Positions 32,203-40,285 of a DNA stretch of 49,330 nucleotides are shown piece after piece. The translations under genes and the position numbers were made by a program. Source of the DNA: Synechococcus sp. M44_DOE_062 (GTDB lineage Bacteria > Cyanobacteriota > Cyanobacteriia > Thermostichales > Thermostichaceae); contig DVDX01000029.1 of the NCBI GenBank assembly GCA_015295985.1, forward strand, positions 1 through 49,330, in the 5' to 3' direction. Each line of letters begins with the position of its first letter. Within the stretch, counting starts at the first letter, position 1. Under the pieces are notes generated by a model. The model made no database searches. It saw nothing but the letters and a program-made list of their open reading frames with translations, and had not been told where the DNA came from.

Positions 32203-33734
32203 AGGGTGATCACGTCACCGGCTTTTAAGGATCGGCTGATTTTGCCGGGCAAGGGATCCCCGTTGATGAGGTTGATCCCCACTTGGCCCGGCCCACCCCC
32301 CTGTTCTCCTTGGGGGGCATAATGGCGCCGGTCTGTGAGCAGGGAGAGGGTGCAATCTTGCAAAGTCTGGATGGATCGGATCAGTCCCCACCCGCCCCGC
32401 TGTTGACCATGGCCGCCGGAATCCTGGCGCAGCTCGTAGCGCAGCACCCGCAGGGGATACTCCAACTCTAGGGCTTCAATGGGGGTGTTGAGGGTATTGC
32501 TCATGCCCACGTGAACGCCATCCAGGCCTGGTCGCTGCCGGCTGGCCCCCTGACCACCCCCCAAGGTTTCGTAGTAGGTGAAGCGGCGGTTGCCCAGCAC
32601 ACAGTTGTTCATGGTGCCCTGTCCCTGGGCGATGCTCCGCAATCCGGCCACGGGAGCCAGAGCTTTGAACACCACATCGGCAATTCGTTGCGAGGTTTCC
32701 ACATTGCCCGCCACCACTGCTGCCGGAAACTCGGCGTTTAGCAAGCAGCCAGGGGGTGCCACAATCTCAATGGGATCCTCCAGGCCGACATTGCTGGGGG
32801 CTGTGGGATCCAACAGACAGCGCAGGGCAAACAACACCGCCGAGCGGGTAACGGCCAGCGGCGCATTGAGGTTTCCCGCCATAGCTGGAGCAGTACCGGT
32901 GAAGTCCACCCGCAGCTTCTCGCCCCTTACCTCCACCTGCACCCGGATCTCGATGGGTTCAGGCGGATCCCCGTAGCCCTCCAACCAATCCTCAGCGGTG
33001 TAGATCCCATCTGGCAGAGCCTGAATCTGCGCCCGCATCCGTCGGCGGCTGTATTCGATCACCCCCGCGATCAACTGCCAAGCTTCCTCTTCTCCAAAGC
33101 GGGCCAGCAGCTCCCGAAACCGGCTCACCCCAACTACATTGGCCCCCACTTGGGCCTGCAAATCCCCCCGCCGCTGCTCGGCATTGCGCACATTGGCCAG
33201 GATCAGGCGCAGCAGATCCTCCTGCCAGTGCAACGCTCCTTCCAGAGAGAGCCTAGCCAGCCGTACTGGCGGGATCACCAGCCCCTCCTGCCAGATTTCG
33301 CTAGAATCGGCGGGCATGGAGCCAGGGCGCATCCCCCCAATGTCGGCGTGATGAGCACGGTTCACCGCATAGGCACAAACCTGGCTGGGATCCCGCCAGC
33401 CGGGAATGGCTGCGACCACCGTGATGTCCGGCAGATGGGATCCCCCCTGGTAGGGATCGTTAAGGACAAACACATCTCCGGGTCGGGGGTCGGCTGCCAC
33501 CACCGCCCGCACCGCCTGCGAAAGAGCGCCCAAATGCACCGGGATGTGGGCTGCCTGGGCAATACAGGCCCCTTGTGCGTCAAACAGAGCCGTGGAGCAA
33601 TCCCGCCGTTCCTTGATGTTGGCCGAGTATGAACCGCGGATGAGGCGCGCCCCCATCTCTTCGGCGATCCCCGCCAGAGCATTGGCCATGACCTGCAACC
33701 GGATGGGGTTGGAGATGGGGTGGTTGCTATCCAT
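32139..33734 (-). CDS. Hydantoinase B / oxoprolinase family protein
   Basis: A 531-residue protein of the HyuB family, which pairs with HyuA to open hydantoins or 5-oxoproline with ATP; in bacteria the pair is often part of amino-acid salvage. Visible markers are ERRDCSTALFDAQG, FVLNDPYQGGSHLPDIT, NRAHHADIGGMRPGSMP and GGGQGASRQRPGLDGVHVGM, together with the C-terminal GGGAWGSSE. The ATG at 33734 follows GGAGAGGT, giving the standard start MDSNHPISNPI. No hyuA gene lies in this window, so a partner must be elsewhere or the protein is used alone. The last 64 bp overlap the end of the thioredoxin gene on the other strand. Confidence 0.9.
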   Translation of the reverse strand: MDSNHPISNPIRLQVMANALAGIAEEMGARLIRGSYSANIKERRDCSTALFDAQGACIAQAAHIPVHLGALSQAVRAVVAADPRPGDVFVLNDPYQGGSHLPDITVVAAIPGWRDPSQVCAYAVNRAHHADIGGMRPGSMPADSSEIWQEGLVIPPVRLARLSLEGALHWQEDLLRLILANVRNAEQRRGDLQAQVGANVVGVSRFRELLARFGEEEAWQLIAGVIEYSRRRMRAQIQALPDGIYTAEDWLEGYGDPPEPIEIRVQVEVRGEKLRVDFTGTAPAMAGNLNAPLAVTRSAVLFALRCLLDPTAPSNVGLEDPIEIVAPPGCLLNAEFPAAVVAGNVETSQRIADVVFKALAPVAGLRSIAQGQGTMNNCVLGNRRFTYYETLGGGQGASRQRPGLDGVHVGMSNTLNTPIEALELEYPLRVLRYELRQDSGGHGQQRGGWGLIRSIQTLQDCTLSLLTDRRHYAPQGEQGGGPGQVGINLINGDPLPGKISRSLKAGDVITLYTPGGGAWGSSEDEQAPEPR

Positions 33735-33744
33735 ACCTCTCCAA

Positions 33745-34053
33745 TCAAAGCCTGCGCCCCAGCCAAACAGCCACTCTACGGATCCCTTGCCAGAACTGCA
33801 AACGACGCTGCCAGCGGGCAAGGGTGTGGCGATTCTCGCGCAGGCGGTCTCTTAGGCGTAGTAACTCAGCCGGGGTGGGAGCCAAAGCCTGCTGAGCTGC
33901 CTCTTGCCAATCGGTCATGGCCCGCTCTGTAACCCCAAGAGCTGAGTGCAGGCTCAAGATGGCGGGAATGAGGGCAATCAGGGCCAAAAACAGCAGGCCA
34001 TTAAAGCCGCAAACTGCCCAGACGGCCCATGCTGAACTCCAATTGGTGTTCAC
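33745..34053 (-). CDS. Small membrane protein of unknown function
   Basis: A 102-residue frame with one clear membrane span (about residues 11-33) followed by a helical, arginine-rich domain (LLRLRDRLRENRHTLARWQ) and a basic C terminus. There is no family that I recognise. The GTG start at 34053 has no obvious ribosome site. It ends 11 bp before hyuB on the same strand and follows the PDZ-protein gene at 31 bp, which favours a real gene in one transcript, but its reality is not proven by sequence alone. Confidence 0.55.
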   Translation of the reverse strand: MNTNWSSAWAVWAVCGFNGLLFLALIALIPAILSLHSALGVTERAMTDWQEAAQQALAPTPAELLRLRDRLRENRHTLARWQRRLQFWQGIRRVAVWLGRRL

Positions 34054-34084
34054 GGAGATCTTTGGGCAGGGATCCCGACAAGCC

Positions 34085-34624
34085 TCACTGCTGCTGCAGC
34101 ATCAGGGGGCGCAACACACGGCCATCCCCCACCACAACCACCGTTGACAGCACCTGCCCGCCGCGACGGAAGGTAATCGGCACCGATTGACCCACCGGGG
34201 TGTTTTGAATAATTTGCTGCACATGCTGCACGGAGGTGACCCGCTGCCCATCCACGCCGATCAGGATATCGCCCTGGGCCAGACCGGCTCGTTGAGCAGG
34301 ACCATCTTGGAGCAAGCCGACCACCTGCACCCCTTGAACTTGCGGTGCGGGGCCGAACAGACGACGGCTGATGGCGCTCTGAGCCTGCTCGCCGTTCACC
34401 GTTTCGATGGCAACTCCAATGAAGCCGTTGCCTACAGCAGAGGAGGCAGGCGACCCCTGAACCCCGAAGCTGTTGGCGTCGCTGCTGACCTGAACCGTGG
34501 GGCTGTAGGGATTGTAAGCTTCACCCCCAACCGAGCCGCAGGGGTAGGCCACAACTGCATCTGCCAGCAAGAAGGAGGCGGGCAGGGCTAGGGCAAGCTT
34601 GAACAGATGGGTTGGTTTCTGCAT
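34085..34624 (-). CDS. Exported PDZ-domain protein
   Basis: A 179-residue protein from the ATG at 34624 (MQKPTHLFKLALALPASF). A signal peptide covers about residues 1-25 (cleavage-like VVAYP). The C-terminal 95 residues are a PDZ domain like those of HtrA/Deg proteases: the FIGVAIETVN binding loop, VVGLLQDGPAQRAGLAQGDI, LIGVDGQRVTSVQHVQQII and SVPITFRRGGQVLS. No protease domain is present, so it may act as a substrate adaptor or a secreted chaperone. The frame remains open for 73 codons upstream but without similarity. It stands upstream of the small membrane protein and hyuB on the same strand. Confidence 0.83.
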   Translation of the reverse strand: MQKPTHLFKLALALPASFLLADAVVAYPCGSVGGEAYNPYSPTVQVSSDANSFGVQGSPASSAVGNGFIGVAIETVNGEQAQSAISRRLFGPAPQVQGVQVVGLLQDGPAQRAGLAQGDILIGVDGQRVTSVQHVQQIIQNTPVGQSVPITFRRGGQVLSTVVVVGDGRVLRPLMLQQQ

Positions 34625-34893
34625 GGTTCGACCCTGGAAACGGCAAGTAAAGGTAAGCTCGGATCCGAAAGACTCTCTAGGTGGATGCATCAGCCAGATG
34701 CAAACAGCGGAAACCGCCGACCGGGCAGCTTGCACCGCCCTTCCCTCAGTGATAAACCCAAAATCGCCAACTGTCGATAGGCTTGGCTGTGCTTTTGGGC
34801 TGGCTCCCGAGGTTTTGTCGGCCTTCCTGTAGCAATTCTTCAAGGTCTTGGGATCCCTGGCAGCACTCGGCTCACTCGGCCTAGTTCAAGAGT

Positions 34894-35844
34894 TCATAGA
34901 TTGGCAAAGCAATCGGTGGCCTCCAACAGGGCAGTGCGGATCCCGGGTTCGGTGATGGAATGGCCAGCATCGGGGATCATCCGAAACTCCGCTTCCGGCC
35001 AAGCTTGATGCAGTTCCCAGGCAGAAATGGGGGGGCACACCACGTCGTAACGTCCCTGGACGATGACAGCCGGCAGATGGCGCAGCCGCCCCACTCCCCT
35101 GAGGAGCTGATCCGCGGGATCCAAAAAACCGCCGTGGACAAAGTAATGGCACTCAATGCGGGCAAAGGCCTCGGCAAACTCTCCTCGACCAAAGCGCTCG
35201 ATGAGCTCTGGGCTGGGGATCAACTTGCTGGTGCTGGCCTCCCAGACAGACCAGGCGCGAGCTGCCCTCAGCCGTACCTGGGGATCTGGGTCGTTGAGGC
35301 GGCGGTGGTAGGCTGCCAGCAGGTCATCCCACTCTTCGGGGGGGATCGGCTCCAGGTAATGTTCCCAAGCATCGGGGAAAAAGTAGCTGGCTCCCGACTG
35401 GTAAAACCAGCGGAGCTCAAAAGGGCGCAAGAGAAAAATGCCCCGCAAGATAAACCCCAGGCAGGATTGGGGGTGGGTTTGCCCGTAGGCCAGGGCGAGA
35501 GCGCTACCCCAGCTCCCTCCGAACACAAACCAGCGATCAATGCCCAGATGCTGACGCAACTTCTCGATGTCTGCCACCAGATCCCAGGTGGTGTTCTCCC
35601 GCAGCTCGGCATAGGGGCGGCTTTTCCCGCAACCCCGCTGATCGAACAGCACCACCCGCCAGCGGCTGGGATCGAAATACTGCCGGTAGATGGGATCGAT
35701 CCCACCTCCAGGCCCCCCGTGCAAAAACACCACCGGCTTGCCTGCCGGGTTGCCGCACTGCTCGTAGTACAGGGTGTGGAGGGAGGAAACCGTCAGAAAG
35801 CCTTGATCGTAGGGCTCGATGGGGGGATAGAGATCGCGCAACAT
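34894..35844 (-). CDS. pip: Proline iminopeptidase
   Basis: An alpha/beta-hydrolase of 316 residues that releases N-terminal proline from peptides in the cytosol. The start MLRDLYPPIEPYDQGFLTVS and oxyanion motif VVFLHGGPGGG are typical. The catalytic Ser lies in FVFGGSWGSALALAYGQTHP, the Asp in VIVQGRYDVVCPP, and the His in IPDAGHSITE near the C terminus; the RGIFLLRPFELRWFYQSGA segment is a known family region. The ATG at 35844 gives the standard length. The GH57 hydrolase gene starts upstream on the same strand and ends 28 bp away. Confidence 0.95.
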   Translation of the reverse strand: MLRDLYPPIEPYDQGFLTVSSLHTLYYEQCGNPAGKPVVFLHGGPGGGIDPIYRQYFDPSRWRVVLFDQRGCGKSRPYAELRENTTWDLVADIEKLRQHLGIDRWFVFGGSWGSALALAYGQTHPQSCLGFILRGIFLLRPFELRWFYQSGASYFFPDAWEHYLEPIPPEEWDDLLAAYHRRLNDPDPQVRLRAARAWSVWEASTSKLIPSPELIERFGRGEFAEAFARIECHYFVHGGFLDPADQLLRGVGRLRHLPAVIVQGRYDVVCPPISAWELHQAWPEAEFRMIPDAGHSITEPGIRTALLEATDCFANL

Positions 35845-35871
35845 AACTGGAAGCTCTGCTGGTCATCACGT

Positions 35872-38079
35872 TCAGGGTCTGCGCAGGGCAATGGTGGCCT
35901 TCGGAGGGATCCCTTCCTGAAAAGTCTCTCCATCGGCGGCCAGGATGACAAATTGCAGCTCCTGCCCCGGCTGGGCACCCAAATTGATCCAGGGGATGGC
36001 CACCTCCAAACAGGCATCCACCACCGCCTTCACTTGATGGCCGATGGCGTGCCAGGTGTGGTACTCTCCTGCCTGCAAGAGCTGGGCTTGCACCTCTGCC
36101 GGATGCTGGCCGGTGCCGGGAGGCGGCAGCGACAACCGCAACAGGTGGCGGTAGTGGTAGTTGAGAGGGGCTTCTGCCGGCAACCCCTGCAGGGGAATGG
36201 GGCTGTTGACGGTGACGCGGTTGGGATAGAACCACAGCACCAGCAATTGCCTGGGCCGCTGCACTACCGAGTTAAAATCCAGCCGCAGATAGAGGTTGAA
36301 GTGATCAAACCCGTACCAGAGGCGGCGAACGGCGCTGTTGCGGTGCATGGTGCCTCGGGCCGCTCCAATTTCCACCCGCCCGGCTTGGCTCCACTCCCGT
36401 TCTGCCGGACGACCGTTGATGGCCGGGTGGATAAACCCCTGCGGCAGGCGATCCCCTAGGCCGTCATGATCCTCTAGGGGAAATTGCAACACGGTCGGCA
36501 CCGCCTCTCCCAAAGCAGTGTAGAGCGCCTGCAGGTGCTCCCGAAACAACTGGTCGAAAACGGCATCATGGGCGGAAGAGTGGCCTGCCCCGAACCACCA
36601 GAACCAATCGGATCCCTCGGCGGCCCAGAGGGCTTCCCAGGCTTGGGGATTGGCGCGGGGATGATCCTGAATCACCTGGCGGGCTTGGGCCAGAAGCTCC
36701 CAAGCGCGGTTTTTCACCGGATCCCCAATCCAGGTGGTGAAATCCGCCTCAATCCAGGAGCCACTGTGAAGTTGCTCTGCCGGCAAAAACTCGGTGGGCG
36801 GAAACTGATCCAGAAACTCCGAAACGGTCACCAACCGCAGAGAGGGGTGCTGGCTAAGGCGGGTATAGAGGTTTTCCAAAAAGGGCCTGCCATCTTGGGG
36901 GTAGTACTCCCAGCAGTTTTCCCCATCCAGAGCAATGGTCACCAGCCAGGGCTGCTCCTGGGGCAGGCGGTTGCGGATGCTCTCCAAATGGCCGATGAGA
37001 TCTTTGGCGGCAGCATCGGCGGGCATGGCGCTGTAGCTGAAGCCGATCAAATCCGAAAGGCGGTGATCCCGAAAGACAATGGCCAGATCCCCCTGCTCGG
37101 CTTCCAGGCGGTAGGGGCGGTAGAGCTTCTCCGGCTCCAGAATGTGGCCCTGCCCGTCGCGGTGAAACGGTTGACCCAGGCTCCACCCCAAAACCCCTTC
37201 GTCGGAGATGATCCACTCAAAGCCCTGTTTCTGCACAATCGGCACAATGGCAGGACTCACGGATTGCTCGGAAGGCCACAGGCCCCGCGGATCCCGGCCA
37301 AAGCGCTCCCGATAGATCTGCTTAGCCCGCTCCAGTTGGCTGTGGACATCCTGCTCCCAGTGAAAGGGATAGCGGGGCAAGGGCAGGCCTGGCCGGGCTA
37401 CCCGTGCCGAGCGCTCACTTACCAACAGGGGCAAGATGGGGTGGGTATAGGGGCTGGTGGTCAGCTCCAGTTGGCCGCTGCTCTGCAGTTTGGCGTGCTG
37501 GGGCAGGATGGCGCCGAGGATCTGTTGTTGCTTGGCGTAGATCCGCTGCCGATCTGCCAGGGTAAAACCGGATCCCATCTTGATCCAGCCCTCGATCTCA
37601 GGATCCTCCTGAAAGAGAGGATCAAACCAAGACAGGTTGTGCCAGGCCAGCAGATCGCTGAAGTCCTGTGGAGTCCAGTACTGCAGACACCAGTTTACCC
37701 CCTGCGATTCCCGTTGGTTGTAGAGCTGCCGATAGCGGGGATAGGGCTCGATCATGGTGGGGTAGTGGCTGTCGAAGAAGCGCTCGACCACAAAGCGCAG
37801 TTGATCGGGGCTGAGCTTTTCGACAGGGGATAAGGTCAGTTCCAGGTAAGGATCAAAAGCCGAGCCGGCCACGTACTCTTCGATTTGCACAATCAGGGAG
37901 GGCACCAAGTTGACGGTTTGGTGCAAGCGGGGATAGCGCTCCAACAGCAACACCAAGTCCAGGTAATCTTTGATCCCGTGTAGGCGCACCCAAGGCATGC
38001 GATATTTACCCGCCACCGGACTTTTGTAGAGGGGTTGGTGTTGGTGCCAAACCAGGGCAACATGCAGCGGGTAGGTCAT
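35872..38079 (-). CDS. Glycoside hydrolase family 57 protein
   Basis: A 735-residue alpha-glucan-acting enzyme of family GH57 (amylopullulanase / glucanotransferase-like group), which would act on glycogen or maltodextrins in the cytosol. The family begins with the first conserved region LHVALVWHQHQPLY, then LVPSLIVQIEEY and, near residue 300, EWIISDEGVLGWSL, where the catalytic Glu is expected in the third to fourth regions. The later region FSYSAMPADAAAKDLIGHLE and VTIALDGENCWEYYPQDG match GH57 proteins with a C-terminal beta domain (residues 540-735). The ATG at 38079 starts MTYPLHVALVW; a TTG six codons upstream is less likely. The exact reaction cannot be assigned. Confidence 0.87.
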   Translation of the reverse strand: MTYPLHVALVWHQHQPLYKSPVAGKYRMPWVRLHGIKDYLDLVLLLERYPRLHQTVNLVPSLIVQIEEYVAGSAFDPYLELTLSPVEKLSPDQLRFVVERFFDSHYPTMIEPYPRYRQLYNQRESQGVNWCLQYWTPQDFSDLLAWHNLSWFDPLFQEDPEIEGWIKMGSGFTLADRQRIYAKQQQILGAILPQHAKLQSSGQLELTTSPYTHPILPLLVSERSARVARPGLPLPRYPFHWEQDVHSQLERAKQIYRERFGRDPRGLWPSEQSVSPAIVPIVQKQGFEWIISDEGVLGWSLGQPFHRDGQGHILEPEKLYRPYRLEAEQGDLAIVFRDHRLSDLIGFSYSAMPADAAAKDLIGHLESIRNRLPQEQPWLVTIALDGENCWEYYPQDGRPFLENLYTRLSQHPSLRLVTVSEFLDQFPPTEFLPAEQLHSGSWIEADFTTWIGDPVKNRAWELLAQARQVIQDHPRANPQAWEALWAAEGSDWFWWFGAGHSSAHDAVFDQLFREHLQALYTALGEAVPTVLQFPLEDHDGLGDRLPQGFIHPAINGRPAEREWSQAGRVEIGAARGTMHRNSAVRRLWYGFDHFNLYLRLDFNSVVQRPRQLLVLWFYPNRVTVNSPIPLQGLPAEAPLNYHYRHLLRLSLPPPGTGQHPAEVQAQLLQAGEYHTWHAIGHQVKAVVDACLEVAIPWINLGAQPGQELQFVILAADGETFQEGIPPKATIALRRP

Positions 38080-38258
38080 GGGCGGTACGGGATCCAACCA
38101 TCACCCGGATACTAGCCCATCTGTCTGGCCGGCGATCGTAAGAAACTCTTGAATGTCTGGTTGAATGTCTGGGCTCTGCCGGTGTCGCTGGCGGTGGGGA
38201 AAAGCTTGCCATTCAGAAAATTCCTCAGGAGAATGGCGGCAAAAGGAAGAGCTGAGCC

Positions 38259-38786
38259 ATGACTGCCGCTACCCACCTTCTGGAACAGTCGATCGTTGTC
38301 TTTTCCCAAAACTATTTGCCTATCAGCCGGGTTAACATCAAGCGGGCAATCGTACTGCTGCTAACAGGCAAAGCAGAGCCGCTCTCGATGATGCATGTGC
38401 CGGTGTGGAAGGTGCGCTCCCCCAGCCAGGTCATCGAGGTGCCCGAACATATTCGCCTGACCATCAAGGGCAAAGAGCGCGCTTGGCGTGTGCCCCCTGT
38501 AAATCGGCGGGAGGTTTTGCGGCGGGATCACCACACCTGCCAGTATTGTGGCAGCACCCACAATCTAACCCTGGATCATGTCGTGCCCCTCTCCAAAGGG
38601 GGATCCCACAGTTGGGACAATGTGGTGACGGCTTGCGAACGCTGCAATCAACGCAAGGGCAACCGCACCCCTGAAGAGGCCAACATGCCCCTGCGCAGCA
38701 AACCCCGTGCCCCTCTCCACCCAACGGTGGCTTTTGCAGAACAGTTTTGGCGCGAGCACCAAAGTCGGCAAGATTGGCAAGATTGA
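38259..38786 (+). CDS. HNH endonuclease-domain protein
   Basis: A 175-residue protein whose C-terminal half is an HNH nuclease: two zinc-binding pairs frame the active site, CQYCGSTHNLTLDHVVPLSK with the catalytic Asp-His, then DNVVTACERCNQRKGNRTPE. The N-terminal 80 residues (SQNYLPISRVNIKRAIVLLL, then VPVWKVRSPSQVIEVPE) are shared by a widespread cyanobacterial and plastid-related HNH group of unknown biological role. It may be a general nuclease involved in DNA or RNA processing rather than a mobile element. The ATG at 38259 follows a GAGC sequence. The gene sits on the other strand from GH57 and upstream of cpcS. Confidence 0.9.
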   Translation: MTAATHLLEQSIVVFSQNYLPISRVNIKRAIVLLLTGKAEPLSMMHVPVWKVRSPSQVIEVPEHIRLTIKGKERAWRVPPVNRREVLRRDHHTCQYCGSTHNLTLDHVVPLSKGGSHSWDNVVTACERCNQRKGNRTPEEANMPLRSKPRAPLHPTVAFAEQFWREHQSRQDWQD

Positions 38787-38846
38787 GAGTTGCTGTGCAA
38801 GCTAAGATCGGCAAACCCTGTTCATCGATGAGGATCCACGTCGGCC

Positions 38847-39419
38847 ATGATGACCGTAATGGAGTTTTTCGCCCTCAGTGCTGGGGAGTGGATGTGCCAG
38901 CGCACCAGCCATCATTTGGCTTTTCGCCGCTCTGAGGGGGGAAGGTCGAGAGTCCAAATTGCAACGCTTTCGGCAACCGATCCGGCAGTCATACGGGTTT
39001 GCGAGTTGTTCAAGGTGGATCCCCGACGAGCTGTGGGAGCAGCGCGGGTGCAATGGGATGGCGAGCAGGAGTGGGATAACGAAGAGTACAAGGGAGATGT
39101 GGTGCTGGTACCTATCCCCAATGAGACCGATCCGATGCGTGGGCAGTTGCTGCGGGATCAGGGTTACGCCGAGAAAGTGCCGGTGGCGGGTACCTATGTC
39201 ATGGGATCCGATGGCGCCCTCACCCTCTACACCCAGTATGAGATGACCGAATCGGAAGAGCGCATTTGGTTTGCCAGCCCCAACTTGCGCCTGCGGGCCA
39301 GCACCGTCAAGCGGTTCGGTGGCTTCAGCATGGCCTCTTTCTGCTCGGAGGTGCGCAAACTCTCCGCCGGCCCTTCTCCCACCCCTAGGGTGGCCGAGTC
39401 CAGCCCTTTCCGCAGCTAG
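38847..39419 (+). CDS. cpcS: Phycobiliprotein bilin lyase of the CpcS/CpeS family
   Basis: Attaches phycocyanobilin to Cys-82-type sites on phycobiliproteins in the phycobilisome. The family's beta-barrel sequence is clear: [20 protein letters not shown], then [11 protein letters not shown]-like strands, [40 protein letters not shown] and the C-terminal [20 protein letters not shown]. The protein is 190 residues, of which the last 20 are Pro/Ser-rich. The start at 38847 reads MMTVMEFF; the second ATG and the one before EFF are possible. No phycobiliprotein structural genes are nearby in this window. The paralogue type (CpcS, CpcU, CpeS) cannot be separated by eye. Confidence 0.92.
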   Translation: MMTVMEFFALSAGEWMCQRTSHHLAFRRSEGGRSRVQIATLSATDPAVIRVCELFKVDPRRAVGAARVQWDGEQEWDNEEYKGDVVLVPIPNETDPMRGQLLRDQGYAEKVPVAGTYVMGSDGALTLYTQYEMTESEERIWFASPNLRLRASTVKRFGGFSMASFCSEVRKLSAGPSPTPRVAESSPFRS

Positions 39420-39454
39420 AGCTTTTTCTCCTCAACTGCAACGCGGGTTGTGCT

Positions 39455-39556
39455 ATGCACCAAGTCTTGGATCTGGGGATTAACCTGCTCCACGCCAATC
39501 AACACCAGGCCAACCACAACCGGGAGCATTTTGATGCCTGGGGGGTGACTGTCTGA
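39455..39556 (+). pseudogene. hypB: 5' fragment of frameshifted hypB
   Basis: ATG at 39455 opens a frame reading [20 protein letters not shown] and ending HFDAWGVTV before TGA at 39554. In HypB proteins the equivalent sequence continues directly into [16 protein letters not shown], which here lies in the +1 frame starting at 39562. One missing base (GTC-CTG became GTCTG, near 39553) explains the break. The fragment holds the helix that precedes the P-loop in HypB. Confidence 0.8.
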
Positions 39557-39561
39557 ACCTC

Positions 39562-40143
39562 ATGAGCGCGCCAGGGGCGGGTAAGACCTCTTTGCTGGAG
39601 AAAACTGTAGCCGCTCTGGCTGGCTCGCTGCGCCTGGCGGTGATCGAGGGGGACATGACGACCCAACTGGACGCGGAGCGGCTGCGTCGCTACGGGATCC
39701 CGGTGATTGCCATCAATACGGGGCGGGCCTGTCATTTGGATGCAGCCATGGTGGCCGGGGGTTTGCGGCAATTGGAAGCGCTACTGGATGGGCAGCAACT
39801 GGATCTGTTGTTGGTGGAAAATATCGGCAACTTGGTCTGCCCGGCAGAGTTTGAGGTGGGGGAACACGCCAAGGTAGCCCTGCTTAGCGTCACAGAAGGG
39901 GAAGACAAGCCTCTCAAATACCCAATTATGTTTCGAGAGGCGGATTGTCTGCTGATCACCAAAGTGGACCTGGTTCCTGTTTTGGAGGTGGATTTGGAGC
40001 GGATCCAGGCCAACATCCGCGAGATCAACCCTTCTGTGCCGATTTTTTGTCTTTCTGCCAAGACAGGTGCTGGGCTGGAGCCCTGGCTGGGCTGGATCCG
40101 AGAGCAGATTCTCCTTGCCCAACACCGACGGCAGCTGCAGTGA
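39562..40143 (+). CDS. hypB: Hydrogenase maturation GTPase HypB, main part (frameshifted 5' end)
   Basis: HypB delivers nickel to [NiFe]-hydrogenase large subunits, or acts with HypA, hydrolysing GTP in the cytosol. The 193 residues begin at the P-loop [20 protein letters not shown] and include the metal and nucleotide segments [58 protein letters not shown], then [17 protein letters not shown] for guanine recognition and [18 protein letters not shown]. The start at 39562 is a Met in the P-loop itself, so the real N terminus is the upstream fragment out of frame. A shortened product from this ATG would lack the leading helix and may not fold. No other hyp or hydrogenase gene is in the window. 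Confidence 0.9.
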   Translation: MSAPGAGKTSLLEKTVAALAGSLRLAVIEGDMTTQLDAERLRRYGIPVIAINTGRACHLDAAMVAGGLRQLEALLDGQQLDLLLVENIGNLVCPAEFEVGEHAKVALLSVTEGEDKPLKYPIMFREADCLLITKVDLVPVLEVDLERIQANIREINPSVPIFCLSAKTGAGLEPWLGWIREQILLAQHRRQLQ

Positions 40144-40179
40144 AGGGTATCATACTCAGCAAAGGGTATCATACTCAGC
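40143..40179 (+). repeat. 18-bp direct repeat after hypB
   Basis: AAGGGTATCATACTCAGC occurs at 40143-40160 and again at 40162-40179, with one base between. It directly follows the hypB stop codon and precedes the AAA+ gene by about 105 bp. No function is evident. Confidence 0.85.
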
Positions 40180-40285
40180 ATCTAGCCGTGGAACTCTCCT
40201 CACCTGAGCTGGCCAGGCAGGGGATGAGTTAGCACCTCTGGCGGGTCAATTTGCAGACAACTTGTGTGGATGGAAAATCCCGGCT

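Noticed and set aside
34960-37833. Long open frames on the plus strand opposite proline iminopeptidase and GH57 (499 and 449 codons)
   Set aside because: They run exactly antisense to genes with strong family motifs, have no recognisable domain, and come from high GC content at codon positions that suppress stops.
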